This document shows, in pieces, positions 51,954-60,987 of a DNA stretch of 64,000 nt (position 1 is the stretch's first letter; each line of letters opens with the position of its first letter). The notes under the pieces were generated by a model. That model was not told the origin of the DNA, made no database searches, and was given only the letters and a program-made list of their open reading frames with translations. The stretch is taken from NCBI GenBank assembly GCA_965238025.1, contig OZ250162.1:1240001-1304000 (forward strand), given 5' to 3'. This DNA comes from Pelagihabitans sp965238025. Its GTDB lineage: Bacteria; Bacteroidota; Bacteroidia; Flavobacteriales; Flavobacteriaceae. The translations under genes were made by a program, and so were the position numbers.

Positions 51954-53456
51954 ATGGAAAAACCTCACTATTCAACAAGCCCTATATCAGGGGCAAAGTA
52001 TACTTTACCAACGGGGAATGACAAATCGACAATTGATAATTTTCTTCTCGATAACAAAGACAAGAAAATCGTAGTTGTTCAAGGTCTAGGATTTGTTGGT
52101 GCGGTAATGACCCTCATTTGTTCGAATGCCCTTACTGAGGAATATGCTGTAATCGGTATAGATTTAGCAAATGAAAACTCATATTGGAAAATCGCTTCGA
52201 TTAACGAGGGAGTGTTTCCTGTAATAGCATCTGACCCTAAAATCGGTCAATTCTTTGAAAAAACAAAGCTAAAAAAGAACCTTCTGGCTACGTATGACAA
52301 TTATGCATATTCTGTGGCGGATGTTATAATTGTCGATATTAATCTGGACGTGGCAAAAAATGCAGATTTCTCAAAGAAATTGCTCGATTATGATGTTGAC
52401 CTAGCTCCTTTCAAAAAAGGGATTGAAGCTATTGGTGACAATTGTAAAGAAGATGCTTTGATTTTGGTTGAGACCACGGTTCCCCCAGGCACATGTTCAA
52501 AGGTTGCCCATCCCATTATAAAAGACCGTTTGCTAAAAAGAGGCCTGTCCTCAGATCGGTTTAAATTAGGCCACTCCTATGAACGCGTTATGCCCGGGCC
52601 AGATTACATTGATTCAATTCAAAACTTCTATAGAGTTTATTCTGGAATAGATGCAAGTAGTGCAGATGCGACCGAAAAATTCCTAAGAACAATCATAAGC
52701 ACAGAAAAATACCCACTCACTCGTTTAGGAAATACCAATGCAACAGAAATGGCCAAGGTATTAGAAAACTCGTATAGGGCTATGAATATAGCCTTTATAG
52801 TTGAATGGTCCCGGTTTGCAGAATTGGCCGGAGTTAACTTGTATGAGGTGGTTAACGCTATTAGAATGAGACCCACTCATAGTAATATGATGCTACCAGG
52901 CATTGGCGTTGGCGGATATTGCCTAACGAAAGACCCATTACTGGCTTCTTGGTCGAATCAAAATTTATTCAAGGCAAACGCTCCTTTAGTACAAAGTGAG
53001 ACCAGCGTCGAAATTAATGATCAGATGCCCTTATTTGCATTTAACTACCTTAAAGAAGTTTTTAATGAGGGCTTGGCAGGGAAAAAAGTGCTTCTTTTAG
53101 GAGTTTCGTACAGAAGTAATGTAGCCGACACCCGTTATACACCTGTTGAACCTTTTTATGACTACCTTATTTCTGAAGGAGCGGCAATCTCATTACACGA
53201 TCCCTATGTTGACTTCTGGGAGGAAAAATCGTTAGAAGTTTCTTCAGATTTGGAACATTTATTAGAAAAGGAATTTGATGTTCTAATATTCTGTACGAAT
53301 CATGGAGAATATATAAACAATGCCCCTTTAATTCAGACAATTACAACAAGAAAAGACCTATTCATATTCGATACCATAGGAGTTCTAAATCAAAACGAGA
53401 TAGAGCTTTTAAAACAGAATCATACGGTAAAAGTTGTAGGTAGGGGAGATATTTAA
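51954..53456 (+). CDS. UDP-glucose/GDP-mannose dehydrogenase-family enzyme
   Basis: A 500-residue nucleotide-sugar 6-dehydrogenase that oxidises a UDP- or GDP-hexose to the uronic acid with NAD. The Rossmann loop VVQGLGFVGAVMT, LVETTVPPGTC, TNATEMAKVLENSYRAMNIA and the active-site Cys323 in GIGVGGYCLTKDP are all seen. An N-terminal stretch of about 40 residues precedes the Rossmann fold, which is longer than usual. The precise sugar cannot be read off. It is followed by the epimerase/dehydratase gene after 22 nt, and the two probably make one activated sugar. Confidence 0.9.
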   Translation: MEKPHYSTSPISGAKYTLPTGNDKSTIDNFLLDNKDKKIVVVQGLGFVGAVMTLICSNALTEEYAVIGIDLANENSYWKIASINEGVFPVIASDPKIGQFFEKTKLKKNLLATYDNYAYSVADVIIVDINLDVAKNADFSKKLLDYDVDLAPFKKGIEAIGDNCKEDALILVETTVPPGTCSKVAHPIIKDRLLKRGLSSDRFKLGHSYERVMPGPDYIDSIQNFYRVYSGIDASSADATEKFLRTIISTEKYPLTRLGNTNATEMAKVLENSYRAMNIAFIVEWSRFAELAGVNLYEVVNAIRMRPTHSNMMLPGIGVGGYCLTKDPLLASWSNQNLFKANAPLVQSETSVEINDQMPLFAFNYLKEVFNEGLAGKKVLLLGVSYRSNVADTRYTPVEPFYDYLISEGAAISLHDPYVDFWEEKSLEVSSDLEHLLEKEFDVLIFCTNHGEYINNAPLIQTITTRKDLFIFDTIGVLNQNEIELLKQNHTVKVVGRGDI

Positions 53457-53478
53457 TCCTGACTAATAAAATAAACAA

Positions 53479-54516
53479 ATGAAAAGAAAAGTATTAATAC
53501 TAGGCGGTGGCGGATTTATTGGCAGTGCAATTTCAAGGATCTTAACAGCAAGAGGCAATTACGACATAACAGTAGCAGATGTATTTACCCGCAATCAAGA
53601 TGATGCCGAGTATATGTCTTTCATAGAATCGTCTAATATTAAATTGATAAAAGGTGACTTTACCGATGCCTCAATGTTTGAATCCTTAGATAAGGATTAT
53701 GAGGATTTTTATATGTTGGCTTCAATGATTGGCGTCAATAACACTTTAGAGATACCTCATGAAATTATTAGGGTAAATACGGCCTTGATTTTCAATTCAT
53801 TAGAATGGTTAAAAGGAACGACCGTTAAGAATGTCGTGTTCACATCTACAAGCGAAAATTATTCGGGTACCATCGAACGGTTTGGTTATGAAATACCCAC
53901 TCCTGAGGATATTCCACTATGTATCGATGAGATCGACCACCCCAGATTCACCTATGCAGTCACTAAAATGCTAGGAGAATCGGGTTTTATGAATTATGCA
54001 AAAGTTTTCGGTTTTAAATGTAAGATTATCAGATACAGCAATGTTATTGGTCCCAACATGGGATTCAAACATGTTATTCCCCATGTTGTACAACGTTTTC
54101 TTGAAAATGAAAATCCGTACAGGATTTTTGGTGGAGATCAAACCCGTTCTTTTTGCTATATAGATGATGGTGCTATGGGTACTATCTTGGCAATGGAAAA
54201 TGAGAGTGCGACGAACGACATTTTTCATATTGGTGCCGAGGAAGAAATTACAATTGAAGACCTGACCAAAGAAATTGGGAAGTATTTCAACTACGAGGGG
54301 GAATATATATTGGCGCCCACTTATCCAGGATCAGTATCAAGAAGGTGTCCAGATATTACCAAGGCAAAGACAATGCTTGGATATCGGCCCACACTAAAAT
54401 GGCGAGAAGCATTAATCCCGACTGTGCAATGGTATACCGATTATTTCAAGTCAAATGAAAGAACAAAAAACAATTCGTTTGAAGAGCCAGGTAAATTCTA
54501 TTCGGTCAAGAAATAG
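53479..54516 (+). CDS. NAD-dependent epimerase/dehydratase
   Basis: A 345-residue extended SDR. ILGGGGFIGSAISRIL is the NAD loop, LIKGDFTDASM the second cofactor strand, FTSTSENYSG the Ser, and the Tyr-x3-Lys is YAVTK; then IIRYSNVIGPNMGF and FCYIDDGAMGTILAMEN. It acts on the NDP-sugar pool, perhaps as UDP-glucuronate decarboxylase or epimerase, given the dehydrogenase directly upstream. No membrane segment. Confidence 0.88.
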   Translation: MKRKVLILGGGGFIGSAISRILTARGNYDITVADVFTRNQDDAEYMSFIESSNIKLIKGDFTDASMFESLDKDYEDFYMLASMIGVNNTLEIPHEIIRVNTALIFNSLEWLKGTTVKNVVFTSTSENYSGTIERFGYEIPTPEDIPLCIDEIDHPRFTYAVTKMLGESGFMNYAKVFGFKCKIIRYSNVIGPNMGFKHVIPHVVQRFLENENPYRIFGGDQTRSFCYIDDGAMGTILAMENESATNDIFHIGAEEEITIEDLTKEIGKYFNYEGEYILAPTYPGSVSRRCPDITKAKTMLGYRPTLKWREALIPTVQWYTDYFKSNERTKNNSFEEPGKFYSVKK

Positions 54517-54546
54517 CCAATTTATTAAAGTCTCAAAATTATTCAC

Positions 54547-55212
54547 ATGTATATTTCATTTTTCAAAAGAATACTGGATTTACTTTTGACTTTGCCCGTA
54601 TTAATCGTTTTATCTCCTGCTTTGCTAATTATTAGCCTTGTTCTATTACTTACAGGCGAGCACCAAATAATCTATTTTCAAAAACGACTTGGAAAAAACC
54701 TCGAGACTTTTTCTATTTGGAAATTTACAACGATGTTAAAAAATAGCGAGAAAATGGGGAATGGCCTCATGACGGTGCGCCAGGACCCGAGAGTACTGCC
54801 ATTTGGTAAGTTCTTGCGAAAAAGTAAAATAAATGAAATCCCCCAGCTCATTAACATTATCATTGGCGACATGAGTGTTGTAGGTCCTAGACCATTGATT
54901 TACAATCCCTATAAAAGTGGGGTAGGTGAAATAGTATATAAAACAAGACCCGGTTTAACAGGAATAGGTTCTATAATGTTTCGTGATGAAGAGCAGCTGC
55001 TTTCAGAAACCAAATTGGACAAAAAAGATTTCTATGACAACTACATATCACCTTACAAGGGGGAGCTAGAAGTGTGGTATCAAAACAATCTTTCTTTTTG
55101 GACGGATGTGAAGGTTATATTCTGCACAGCCTGGGTTATTCTATTTTCAGAAAGTAAATTGGCGTATAAGCTTTTTAAAGGCTTACCGCTAAAGCCAAAA
55201 GAGCTTCAATAA
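54547..55212 (+). CDS. Undecaprenyl-phosphate sugar phosphotransferase (bacterial sugar transferase)
   Basis: A 221-residue monotopic phosphoglycosyl transferase (PglC/WcaJ C-terminal-like) that transfers a sugar-1-phosphate to undecaprenyl phosphate. One N-terminal re-entrant or membrane segment (LLLTLPVLIVLSPALLIISL), then the WKFTTM motif, PFGKFLRKSKINEIPQLINI, MSVVGPRPLI and a final RPGLTGIG. This is the second initiating enzyme of the locus; the other is WecA-like at 35979. It may therefore belong to a second glycan. Confidence 0.92.
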   Translation: MYISFFKRILDLLLTLPVLIVLSPALLIISLVLLLTGEHQIIYFQKRLGKNLETFSIWKFTTMLKNSEKMGNGLMTVRQDPRVLPFGKFLRKSKINEIPQLINIIIGDMSVVGPRPLIYNPYKSGVGEIVYKTRPGLTGIGSIMFRDEEQLLSETKLDKKDFYDNYISPYKGELEVWYQNNLSFWTDVKVIFCTAWVILFSESKLAYKLFKGLPLKPKELQ

Positions 55213-55269
55213 ATTTAGTAATACTCGCATAAAGGGCTTTGTAAACTATATTTTTAATATTAAAGAGAC

Positions 55270-56076
55270 ATGATGGTTAAACCAAGAATAAGTGTGATTA
55301 TGTCTGTTTACAACTCACAGCCATTTTTGGAAGAAGCTATAGAAAGTGTTTTAAACCAATCTTTCCCAGACTTCGAATTTTTAATTCTTGACGATTGTTC
55401 AACGGACGACTCAAAAATAATTCTAAACGAATTTACCGCGAAAGACAAACGCATAAGAACGTTTTTCAATACGAGCAATTCAGGATTGACTAAAAACCTA
55501 AACAAACTGATTCGAGAATGCAATGGTGAGTTCATTGCTCGTATGGATGCGGATGATATTTCTCTTAGGAAGAGATTCGAAGAGCAAATAAAATTCTTTG
55601 AAAATCACCCAAATATTGATATTGTCGGTACATTTTCTCAAGACATTTCTAACGATGGAACAGTGATTGGGGACAGAAAGGTGCCTATTAGACATGAGCA
55701 AATAGTAAAGCTATTACCTACCCTCTGTCCTGTATCTCATCCAACGGTCATGTATCGCGCAGCCGCCGTTAGAAAGATAGGCGGATACGATGAACGATAC
55801 AGAACCTCACAAGATTATCACTTATGGTTTAAGGCGGTCGGCAATGGCCTAAAAATTCATAATATTCCAAAAGTGCTGTTTCAGTATCGAATGAATGACA
55901 ACTATGCAGCTAGAAAAAATTTTAAATTCCGGTGGAACATGTTCAAGGCCATACTAGATGGGTATAAATTTATTGGACATCCGTGGTATAAGTATCATTA
56001 TGCGTTACTAACCCTTGCCATGGGTTTTGTCCCTACTTTCTTATTTGAACAAGTAAAAAAAATGGATCCGAGATAG
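55270..56076 (+). CDS. Family 2 glycosyltransferase
   Basis: A 268-residue GT-A glycosyltransferase. The start has two consecutive ATG codons; the first is used. ISVIMSVYNSQPFLEEAIES, FLILDDCSTDDS with the UDP-binding Asp, FIARMDADDISLRKRFEEQI with the DXD, and HPTVMYRAAAVRKIGGYDE are clear. Acts in the cytosol on lipid-linked intermediates. The following 235 nt hold no gene; the tyrosine kinase is next. Confidence 0.92.
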   Translation: MMVKPRISVIMSVYNSQPFLEEAIESVLNQSFPDFEFLILDDCSTDDSKIILNEFTAKDKRIRTFFNTSNSGLTKNLNKLIRECNGEFIARMDADDISLRKRFEEQIKFFENHPNIDIVGTFSQDISNDGTVIGDRKVPIRHEQIVKLLPTLCPVSHPTVMYRAAAVRKIGGYDERYRTSQDYHLWFKAVGNGLKIHNIPKVLFQYRMNDNYAARKNFKFRWNMFKAILDGYKFIGHPWYKYHYALLTLAMGFVPTFLFEQVKKMDPR

Positions 56077-56099
56077 TTTTTAACATTTGGAAGTCTAGT

Positions 56100-56118
56100 A
56101 ATTCAAATATGTTGAATT
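56100..56118. repeat. Inverted repeat upstream of the tyrosine kinase gene
   Basis: AATTCAA and TTGAATT pair around a five-base loop. It lies 24 nt after the GT2 stop and lacks a T run, so it is more likely an operator or mRNA structure than a terminator. Confidence 0.35.
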
Positions 56119-56311
56119 GCCTTAGACACTTTTAAGAAATAAAATATAAACCAAGCAACTATAAAGAAGGGGGAGGTTAAGGAAAAAAGATTAAATTAGG
56201 CCTGGAACATATAGGTTTTAAATGCTTGATTCAATTACCATTAATCGGTACATTCTTATTCCAGTCCCTATTTAATACCAGAGTGCATGATTTTATATTA
56301 AAAACACCAAT

Positions 56312-58777
56312 ATGCAAAAAGACAATAATACCTATTCAACTTCTTCTAAAAATGATAAAATCAATTTAAAGGAAGTTGTAAAAAAGTATAGCTATCATTG
56401 GAAGCTGTTTTTACTTAGCATGATGATTGCCTTAACATTGGCTTTTATATACCTCCAAGTTGCCACCTATAAATATCAAGTTTCCTCTACCATTCTTATT
56501 AACGATGAAGATAACGATGGGGGTTCTACCACTGAGAGCTCCGTTTTTCAAGATTTAGGCTTGTTCGGGGGACCAAAAACTTCCATAGATACGGAAATAG
56601 GGATATTAAGGTCAAAGTCCCTAATCGAAAAGGTCGCCAAAGAACTAAAGCTTAATATAACCTATTATACCAAAAGTGGTATTTCAAGTGATGAAATTTA
56701 TGGCGACCAGATACCTTTTAACGTCAACTTGTTTACAGATGACTCAAAGCTTAAACGGTTAGATACCATATTTTCGATAAGCGCAAAATCTACTACAAAG
56801 TATAACCTTTTTGATAGTAGAGGCAATCAAATAAGCGAGGGTTCTTTTGGGGAAAGGGTTTCGTGTAATTTTGGGGATTTAGTGGCAACTCCCGTTTCAA
56901 TGGACAATGTTAAGCTAGGCCAAAAAATCATCATTAAGATTAGCCCTCTGGAAGACATTGCAATTCACCTAAAAGAGCAAATTAAAATAGTTCCGGACAA
57001 TCTTAAATCCAATTTGCTGATACTAACTTTACAAAATGCGGTAAAGCTAAAAGCTAAGGACATATTGGATAATCTGGTGCTTTTTTATAACAGGGATGCC
57101 ATTGAATATAAAAGTCAGATTGCTCAGAACACCGACGAATTCGTCTCTAACAGAATTGATGATATTTCTAAGGAATTATCGAGTTTGGATCAAGGCGTAC
57201 AATCCTATAAAACCAGAAATCAGCTTAGTAATCTTGATTCGGAATCCAGTTTGGTCTTAGCTTCTAACGCCCAACTGGCCAATCGGATAACAGAGTTAAA
57301 CTCACAAATTAAACTCATAGATTATTTAACCGATTATATGAAAACGAATACGGATAAGCTTATTCCTTCCAACCTAGGCTTACTCAATGAAAGTACTAGT
57401 CAAAACACAATGGCGTACAATAATTTGCTCCTAGAGAGAAATAGATTGTCGGTGGGGGCTAGTGAAGAGAATCCGGTTATAGTTAATCTGAATGATCAAA
57501 TCGAGAGTTTAAGGGAGAGTATTGATCAGAGCTTACTTAATACGCGATCTTCGTTACAAATTTCGTTGGATGAAGCAAAACAACAGGAAGCTAAATTGAC
57601 CTCAAAAATATCAGCTAGTCCCAGAAAAGAAAGAGAGATTAGAGATATACAACGCCAACAAGAGATTATCGAAACCCTTTATCTTTATCTACTTCAGAAA
57701 AGAGAGGAAAATTCGATTTCCTTGGCGGTAACAACACCTAATGCGAAAATAATCGATAAGGCCTACGGCAGTAACGTTCCTGTGGCTCCAAGAAGAACTA
57801 TTATCTTATTGGGAAGCATGTTGCTAGGACTTCTTGCACCAGCTTTATTACTTGGGTTTAAATCACTATTTGATGATAAAGTTCATACTGCAGAAGATTT
57901 GGAAGGGGCCATTAAGCTACCTATACTTGGCAATATCCCAACGAGTAAATCTGAAATAGGGAATATTGTGTTTGAAGAGAACAGTATAATGACAGAATCA
58001 TTCCGATTGGTAAGAGCCAACATAAACCATATACTTCAAAAAGTAAAAAACAAAAAAAGCCACAAGGTTAAAAGCACTCTTGGAAGTGTCAGTTTTGAGC
58101 CGTCATTTGATGAGGTGAAAGCCGAAAATGACAACCTTGAGACCCATAAGGATAGTTCTGAAAAGGCAAAAACAATTTTTATTACCTCAACATTAAGGAA
58201 TGAAGGGAAAACCTTCATAGCTATGAATCTGGCCAAGTCTTTCGCGTTATTGAATAAAAAGGTGTTGTTGGTAGAGGCCGATTTAAGAAATCCAAAAATC
58301 AGTGATTACCTGAATACCGGAAAACAAAAGGGAATGATTGATTTTTTAATTAGTAATAAGGAGCAGCTTACCAATGTCATTACACCTCATAAAGAAACTA
58401 ATATTGATGTAGTGACGGCCGGTAATATGTCAGCATCGCCCTCAGAGCTTTTGGCAAATGGACGTTTTGAGCAGGCCATTCAGTATTTCAAGAAGGAGTA
58501 CGACTATATTATTGTAGATACTACTCCCGTCAACGTTGCTTCCGATACTTTATTGATAGGGCATCTTGCGGATATGTTCATTTACGTAATTAGGGCTAAC
58601 TATCTGGACAAAAAAATATTGGATATTCCTAAAAAACTGAATAAAAATAGGCGCTTACCCAATATGGCAATTTTAATGAACGATACAAATTATAAAAAAA
58701 GAGGGTACTCCAGTGCTTATAGTTATGGTCAAGAAGGGTTAAAAAAACCTTGGTGGAGAAAACAGGTCAAAATTTGA
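56312..58777 (+). CDS. wzc: Wzc-type tyrosine autokinase/polysaccharide co-polymerase
   Basis: An 821-residue inner-membrane protein that controls chain length and export of capsule or EPS. Residues 31-51 are TM1; a Wzz domain with coiled-coil-rich periplasmic region follows (to about 490); TM2 is about 495-518 (IILLGSMLLGLLAPALLLGF). The cytosolic BY-kinase domain has Walker A NEGKTFIAMN near 629-631, Walker A' VLLVEADLRNP and Walker B DYIIVDTTPV. The C-terminal tail has a Tyr-rich cluster (YKKRGYSSAYSYGQ). A charged insert of about 45 residues (KNKKSHKVKSTLG onward) lies before the Walker A strand. No Wza homolog is in the window. Confidence 0.93.
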   Translation: MQKDNNTYSTSSKNDKINLKEVVKKYSYHWKLFLLSMMIALTLAFIYLQVATYKYQVSSTILINDEDNDGGSTTESSVFQDLGLFGGPKTSIDTEIGILRSKSLIEKVAKELKLNITYYTKSGISSDEIYGDQIPFNVNLFTDDSKLKRLDTIFSISAKSTTKYNLFDSRGNQISEGSFGERVSCNFGDLVATPVSMDNVKLGQKIIIKISPLEDIAIHLKEQIKIVPDNLKSNLLILTLQNAVKLKAKDILDNLVLFYNRDAIEYKSQIAQNTDEFVSNRIDDISKELSSLDQGVQSYKTRNQLSNLDSESSLVLASNAQLANRITELNSQIKLIDYLTDYMKTNTDKLIPSNLGLLNESTSQNTMAYNNLLLERNRLSVGASEENPVIVNLNDQIESLRESIDQSLLNTRSSLQISLDEAKQQEAKLTSKISASPRKEREIRDIQRQQEIIETLYLYLLQKREENSISLAVTTPNAKIIDKAYGSNVPVAPRRTIILLGSMLLGLLAPALLLGFKSLFDDKVHTAEDLEGAIKLPILGNIPTSKSEIGNIVFEENSIMTESFRLVRANINHILQKVKNKKSHKVKSTLGSVSFEPSFDEVKAENDNLETHKDSSEKAKTIFITSTLRNEGKTFIAMNLAKSFALLNKKVLLVEADLRNPKISDYLNTGKQKGMIDFLISNKEQLTNVITPHKETNIDVVTAGNMSASPSELLANGRFEQAIQYFKKEYDYIIVDTTPVNVASDTLLIGHLADMFIYVIRANYLDKKILDIPKKLNKNRRLPNMAILMNDTNYKKRGYSSAYSYGQEGLKKPWWRKQVKI

Positions 58778-58784
58778 ACTTAAA

Positions 58785-58829
58785 ATTTCTTTGATGCGCT
58801 TGGTTAATATTAATATTCATCGAAGAAAT
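58785..58829. repeat. Inverted repeat between the convergent wzc and LRR genes
   Basis: ATTTCTTTGATG (58785-58796) and CATCGAAGAAAT (58818-58829) form a 12-bp stem with one G-U wobble around a 21-nt AT-rich loop. It could act as a terminator for either side but lacks a clear T run. Confidence 0.5.
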
Positions 58830-58886
58830 GAACTTGTCATATCAAAGAAAAGAACAAAGTAGTAAGCACAATTTAATTTTGTATGG

Positions 58887-59738
58887 CTAAGGAATATCAC
58901 AGCTTTCTGAATAACCGGTCACATCATCTACTATCCAGATATTATAGGGTGCTTGGCTTTCATTTGCGGCTATTTCATTATCTACCTGTACGCAAGTAAG
59001 GTCGGCATTATCGGTAGCATTGAATTTAGTGAGAATTAAATTATTCCCGTTTTTCACATTCAAACTTGTAAGTAGATTGTCATAAGGATATAGTTCTATC
59101 AAAGCTGCATTTTGACTTACGTCTAAAACAGTAAGTTGGTTGCTAAAGCAAAACAACTCCTGTAATTTAATATTTTGACTTACATCTAAACTTATAAGTA
59201 GATTTTCAGAACAATACAATTGCGTTAAATTAGTATTTAGACCCACGTCTAAACTAGTTAGCTTATTGTTCGTACAACCCAAAGTGGCTAAAGCAATATT
59301 TTTGCTTACATCTAAATTGGTAAGTTGATTATCAAAACACAATAAAGACGTTAACGAAGTGTTCTGGCTCACATTTAAACTTGTAAGTTGATTATTATGA
59401 ATGTCCATTTCCTTTAAAGCGGTGTTCTGACTCACATTTAAACTTGTAAGTTGATTATTATAGCAGTCTATTTTCTTTAAACCGGTAAAATTCTCTATCC
59501 CACTTAAATCACTGATATTTTGATCATTTAAAGAGAGCGAGGTAATGGCAGAAATATCCGCATTTGAAATCCTCCCATTTAAAACACCGTCAGCATCAAT
59601 ACCAGTATTAATCAGCGCCTGCTCAAAACTAGGACTCGAAATAACGGCGGACTCCAACTCTGGAATACTAGGTTCGTCATCAGAGCAGGAGCTAATTAAA
59701 AAAAGCAGAAGTATAGAAAAAAAGAATTTCTTTGACAT
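58887..59738 (-). CDS. Leucine-rich repeat lipoprotein
   Basis: A 283-residue lipoprotein (lipobox SSC at Cys18, followed by acidic SDDEP). After a short leader (LNGRISNADISAI) there are about eight to nine leucine-rich repeats of 21 residues with the unit L-T-S-L-x-V-S-x-N-x-x-L-x-x-L-x-x-x-x-N-x. A non-repeat tail ends with ADLTCVQVDNE and YSESCDIP. Neighbouring repeats share nearly identical DNA, so the array is recently duplicated or gene-converted. A binding or adhesion role at the cell surface is likely; no target is known. Confidence 0.88.
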   Translation of the reverse strand: MSKKFFFSILLLFLISSCSDDEPSIPELESAVISSPSFEQALINTGIDADGVLNGRISNADISAITSLSLNDQNISDLSGIENFTGLKKIDCYNNQLTSLNVSQNTALKEMDIHNNQLTSLNVSQNTSLTSLLCFDNQLTNLDVSKNIALATLGCTNNKLTSLDVGLNTNLTQLYCSENLLISLDVSQNIKLQELFCFSNQLTVLDVSQNAALIELYPYDNLLTSLNVKNGNNLILTKFNATDNADLTCVQVDNEIAANESQAPYNIWIVDDVTGYSESCDIP

Positions 59739-59891
59739 TGTTTATTTGTGTGGGGTTCAATTCAATCGGAAGCGATGAAATTACGAATGTCCCCATCAAT
59801 GTCAAAATAAAGAGGATTAAAACGATATCTAGGCTGTTGAAATACAGTAGTTAAGGCTATGACCAATACAGACTAAAGGTGTGACGGAGTT

Positions 59892-60572
59892 TTAGACAAA
59901 TTTTTTGGCGTTTTTATACTCGGAAAACAACAAATCCAATACCGCTAGGTTTTCAAGAAACGTATTACCCTTTTGATTATATCGTGGATGCTTATAGTCG
60001 TGGTATCCTAGCTTTATATTTTCTCTTTCAAAAATTTCCCTGTCCTTTTCCAAATAATTTTTTGAGCCTTCATTGGCAACAAAATCAGTTGCATTTAACT
60101 TTTTACAGATGTCTAATAACAAGTGGCTTTTCTTTCCTTGCACTTGTAAATCAGACGCGCGTAACAGTTTCGTATGTATTTCAAGATATTGGCAGCATTG
60201 GGTAATCAGCTCAATATTAAAGTCTGCAATCTTTTCCCAATCTTTTTGATACAGCTCCTTTAAAAAAGAGATTTCTTCATATTTTTTTCCATAATTAAAT
60301 TGAAAGATATCTAAATGTTTTTTTTTCCAGTCCTGGGTGTTATCAATTAATGCGTCTTTAATGAGCGTATCTGTTTTTGGTATGTTCGTTGGAATTCGAA
60401 ACCAAATCTCCTCCTGATCAATTGTAGACCCAGTTTTTAACCTATTCCGCATTTGCCATGATTGCTTTTTAAACTTCACATTGTCCAAAAACACAAAAAC
60501 GTCTGAATTTTTGATCATATTAAAATACCCTATCCATGGGAAAAGCGTGGGTTGTGAGATACTAATTTTCAT
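59892..60572 (-). CDS. WbqC family protein
   Basis: A 226-residue member of the WbqC-like family, often found in O-antigen or glycan clusters; no reaction is established. The typical start ISISQPTLFPWIGYFNMIKN is followed by the segment VFLDNVKFKKQSWQMRNRL. Also SHLLLDICKKLNATDFVANE and YHDYKHPRYNQ. It is transcribed opposite to the glycan locus and may not belong to the same operon. An unrelated duty in cell-surface metabolism is also possible. Confidence 0.85.
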   Translation of the reverse strand: MKISISQPTLFPWIGYFNMIKNSDVFVFLDNVKFKKQSWQMRNRLKTGSTIDQEEIWFRIPTNIPKTDTLIKDALIDNTQDWKKKHLDIFQFNYGKKYEEISFLKELYQKDWEKIADFNIELITQCCQYLEIHTKLLRASDLQVQGKKSHLLLDICKKLNATDFVANEGSKNYLEKDREIFERENIKLGYHDYKHPRYNQKGNTFLENLAVLDLLFSEYKNAKKFV

Positions 60573-60987
60573 CTATAGGGGGTTTGGTCATTCTTCGCCT
60601 GTAGCGCCCGACAAAGTTATTTAAAAGAAAGATTCCCATGCTTGAATCCCCCACTTAATTTTCATCTTATTTCTGAAAAAAAGGATATGAATAAAAGTAC
60701 AAACTTTAGCAGATAGCTCATCATCAATCATCAATTAGTATTGGCTCTTTTTGAAATTATCAATCGAACTGCCAAACACTATGATAATGGCTAATATTTT
60801 ATAATTATGGTAAATAGCTTTTTAGCCAAAAAGGGGAAGATTGACCCCTACATTTGTGCTAAACTGAGGTTGACTCCACCTATGCTAAGGGTTAAAAAAA
60901 AACCGCACTTTTGTGCGGTTTTTTAGGTAATCAATGTAAATTATTGACCAACAATAGATATAGCTATACCATAGAAGCTATTGAACA
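60573..60987. other. Noncoding gap with a terminator, WbqC side
   Basis: 415 nt. It holds the hairpin terminator at 60895-60926 for the large minus-strand lipoprotein gene, and must hold the promoter of the WbqC gene. I see no ORF. Confidence 0.55.
60895..60926 (-). terminator. Bidirectional-looking terminator after the PKD lipoprotein gene
   Basis: AACCGCAC (60901-60908) pairs with GTGCGGTT (60913-60920) with a TTTT loop, flanked by A and T runs. On the minus strand it lies about 60 nt after the stop of the lipoprotein gene. Confidence 0.9.

Noticed and set aside
56312..58777. Defective Walker A in the Wzc kinase (Thr where Gly/Ala is usual).
   Set aside because: Bacterial tyrosine kinases vary at this position, and the GKT core, Walker A' and Walker B are intact.
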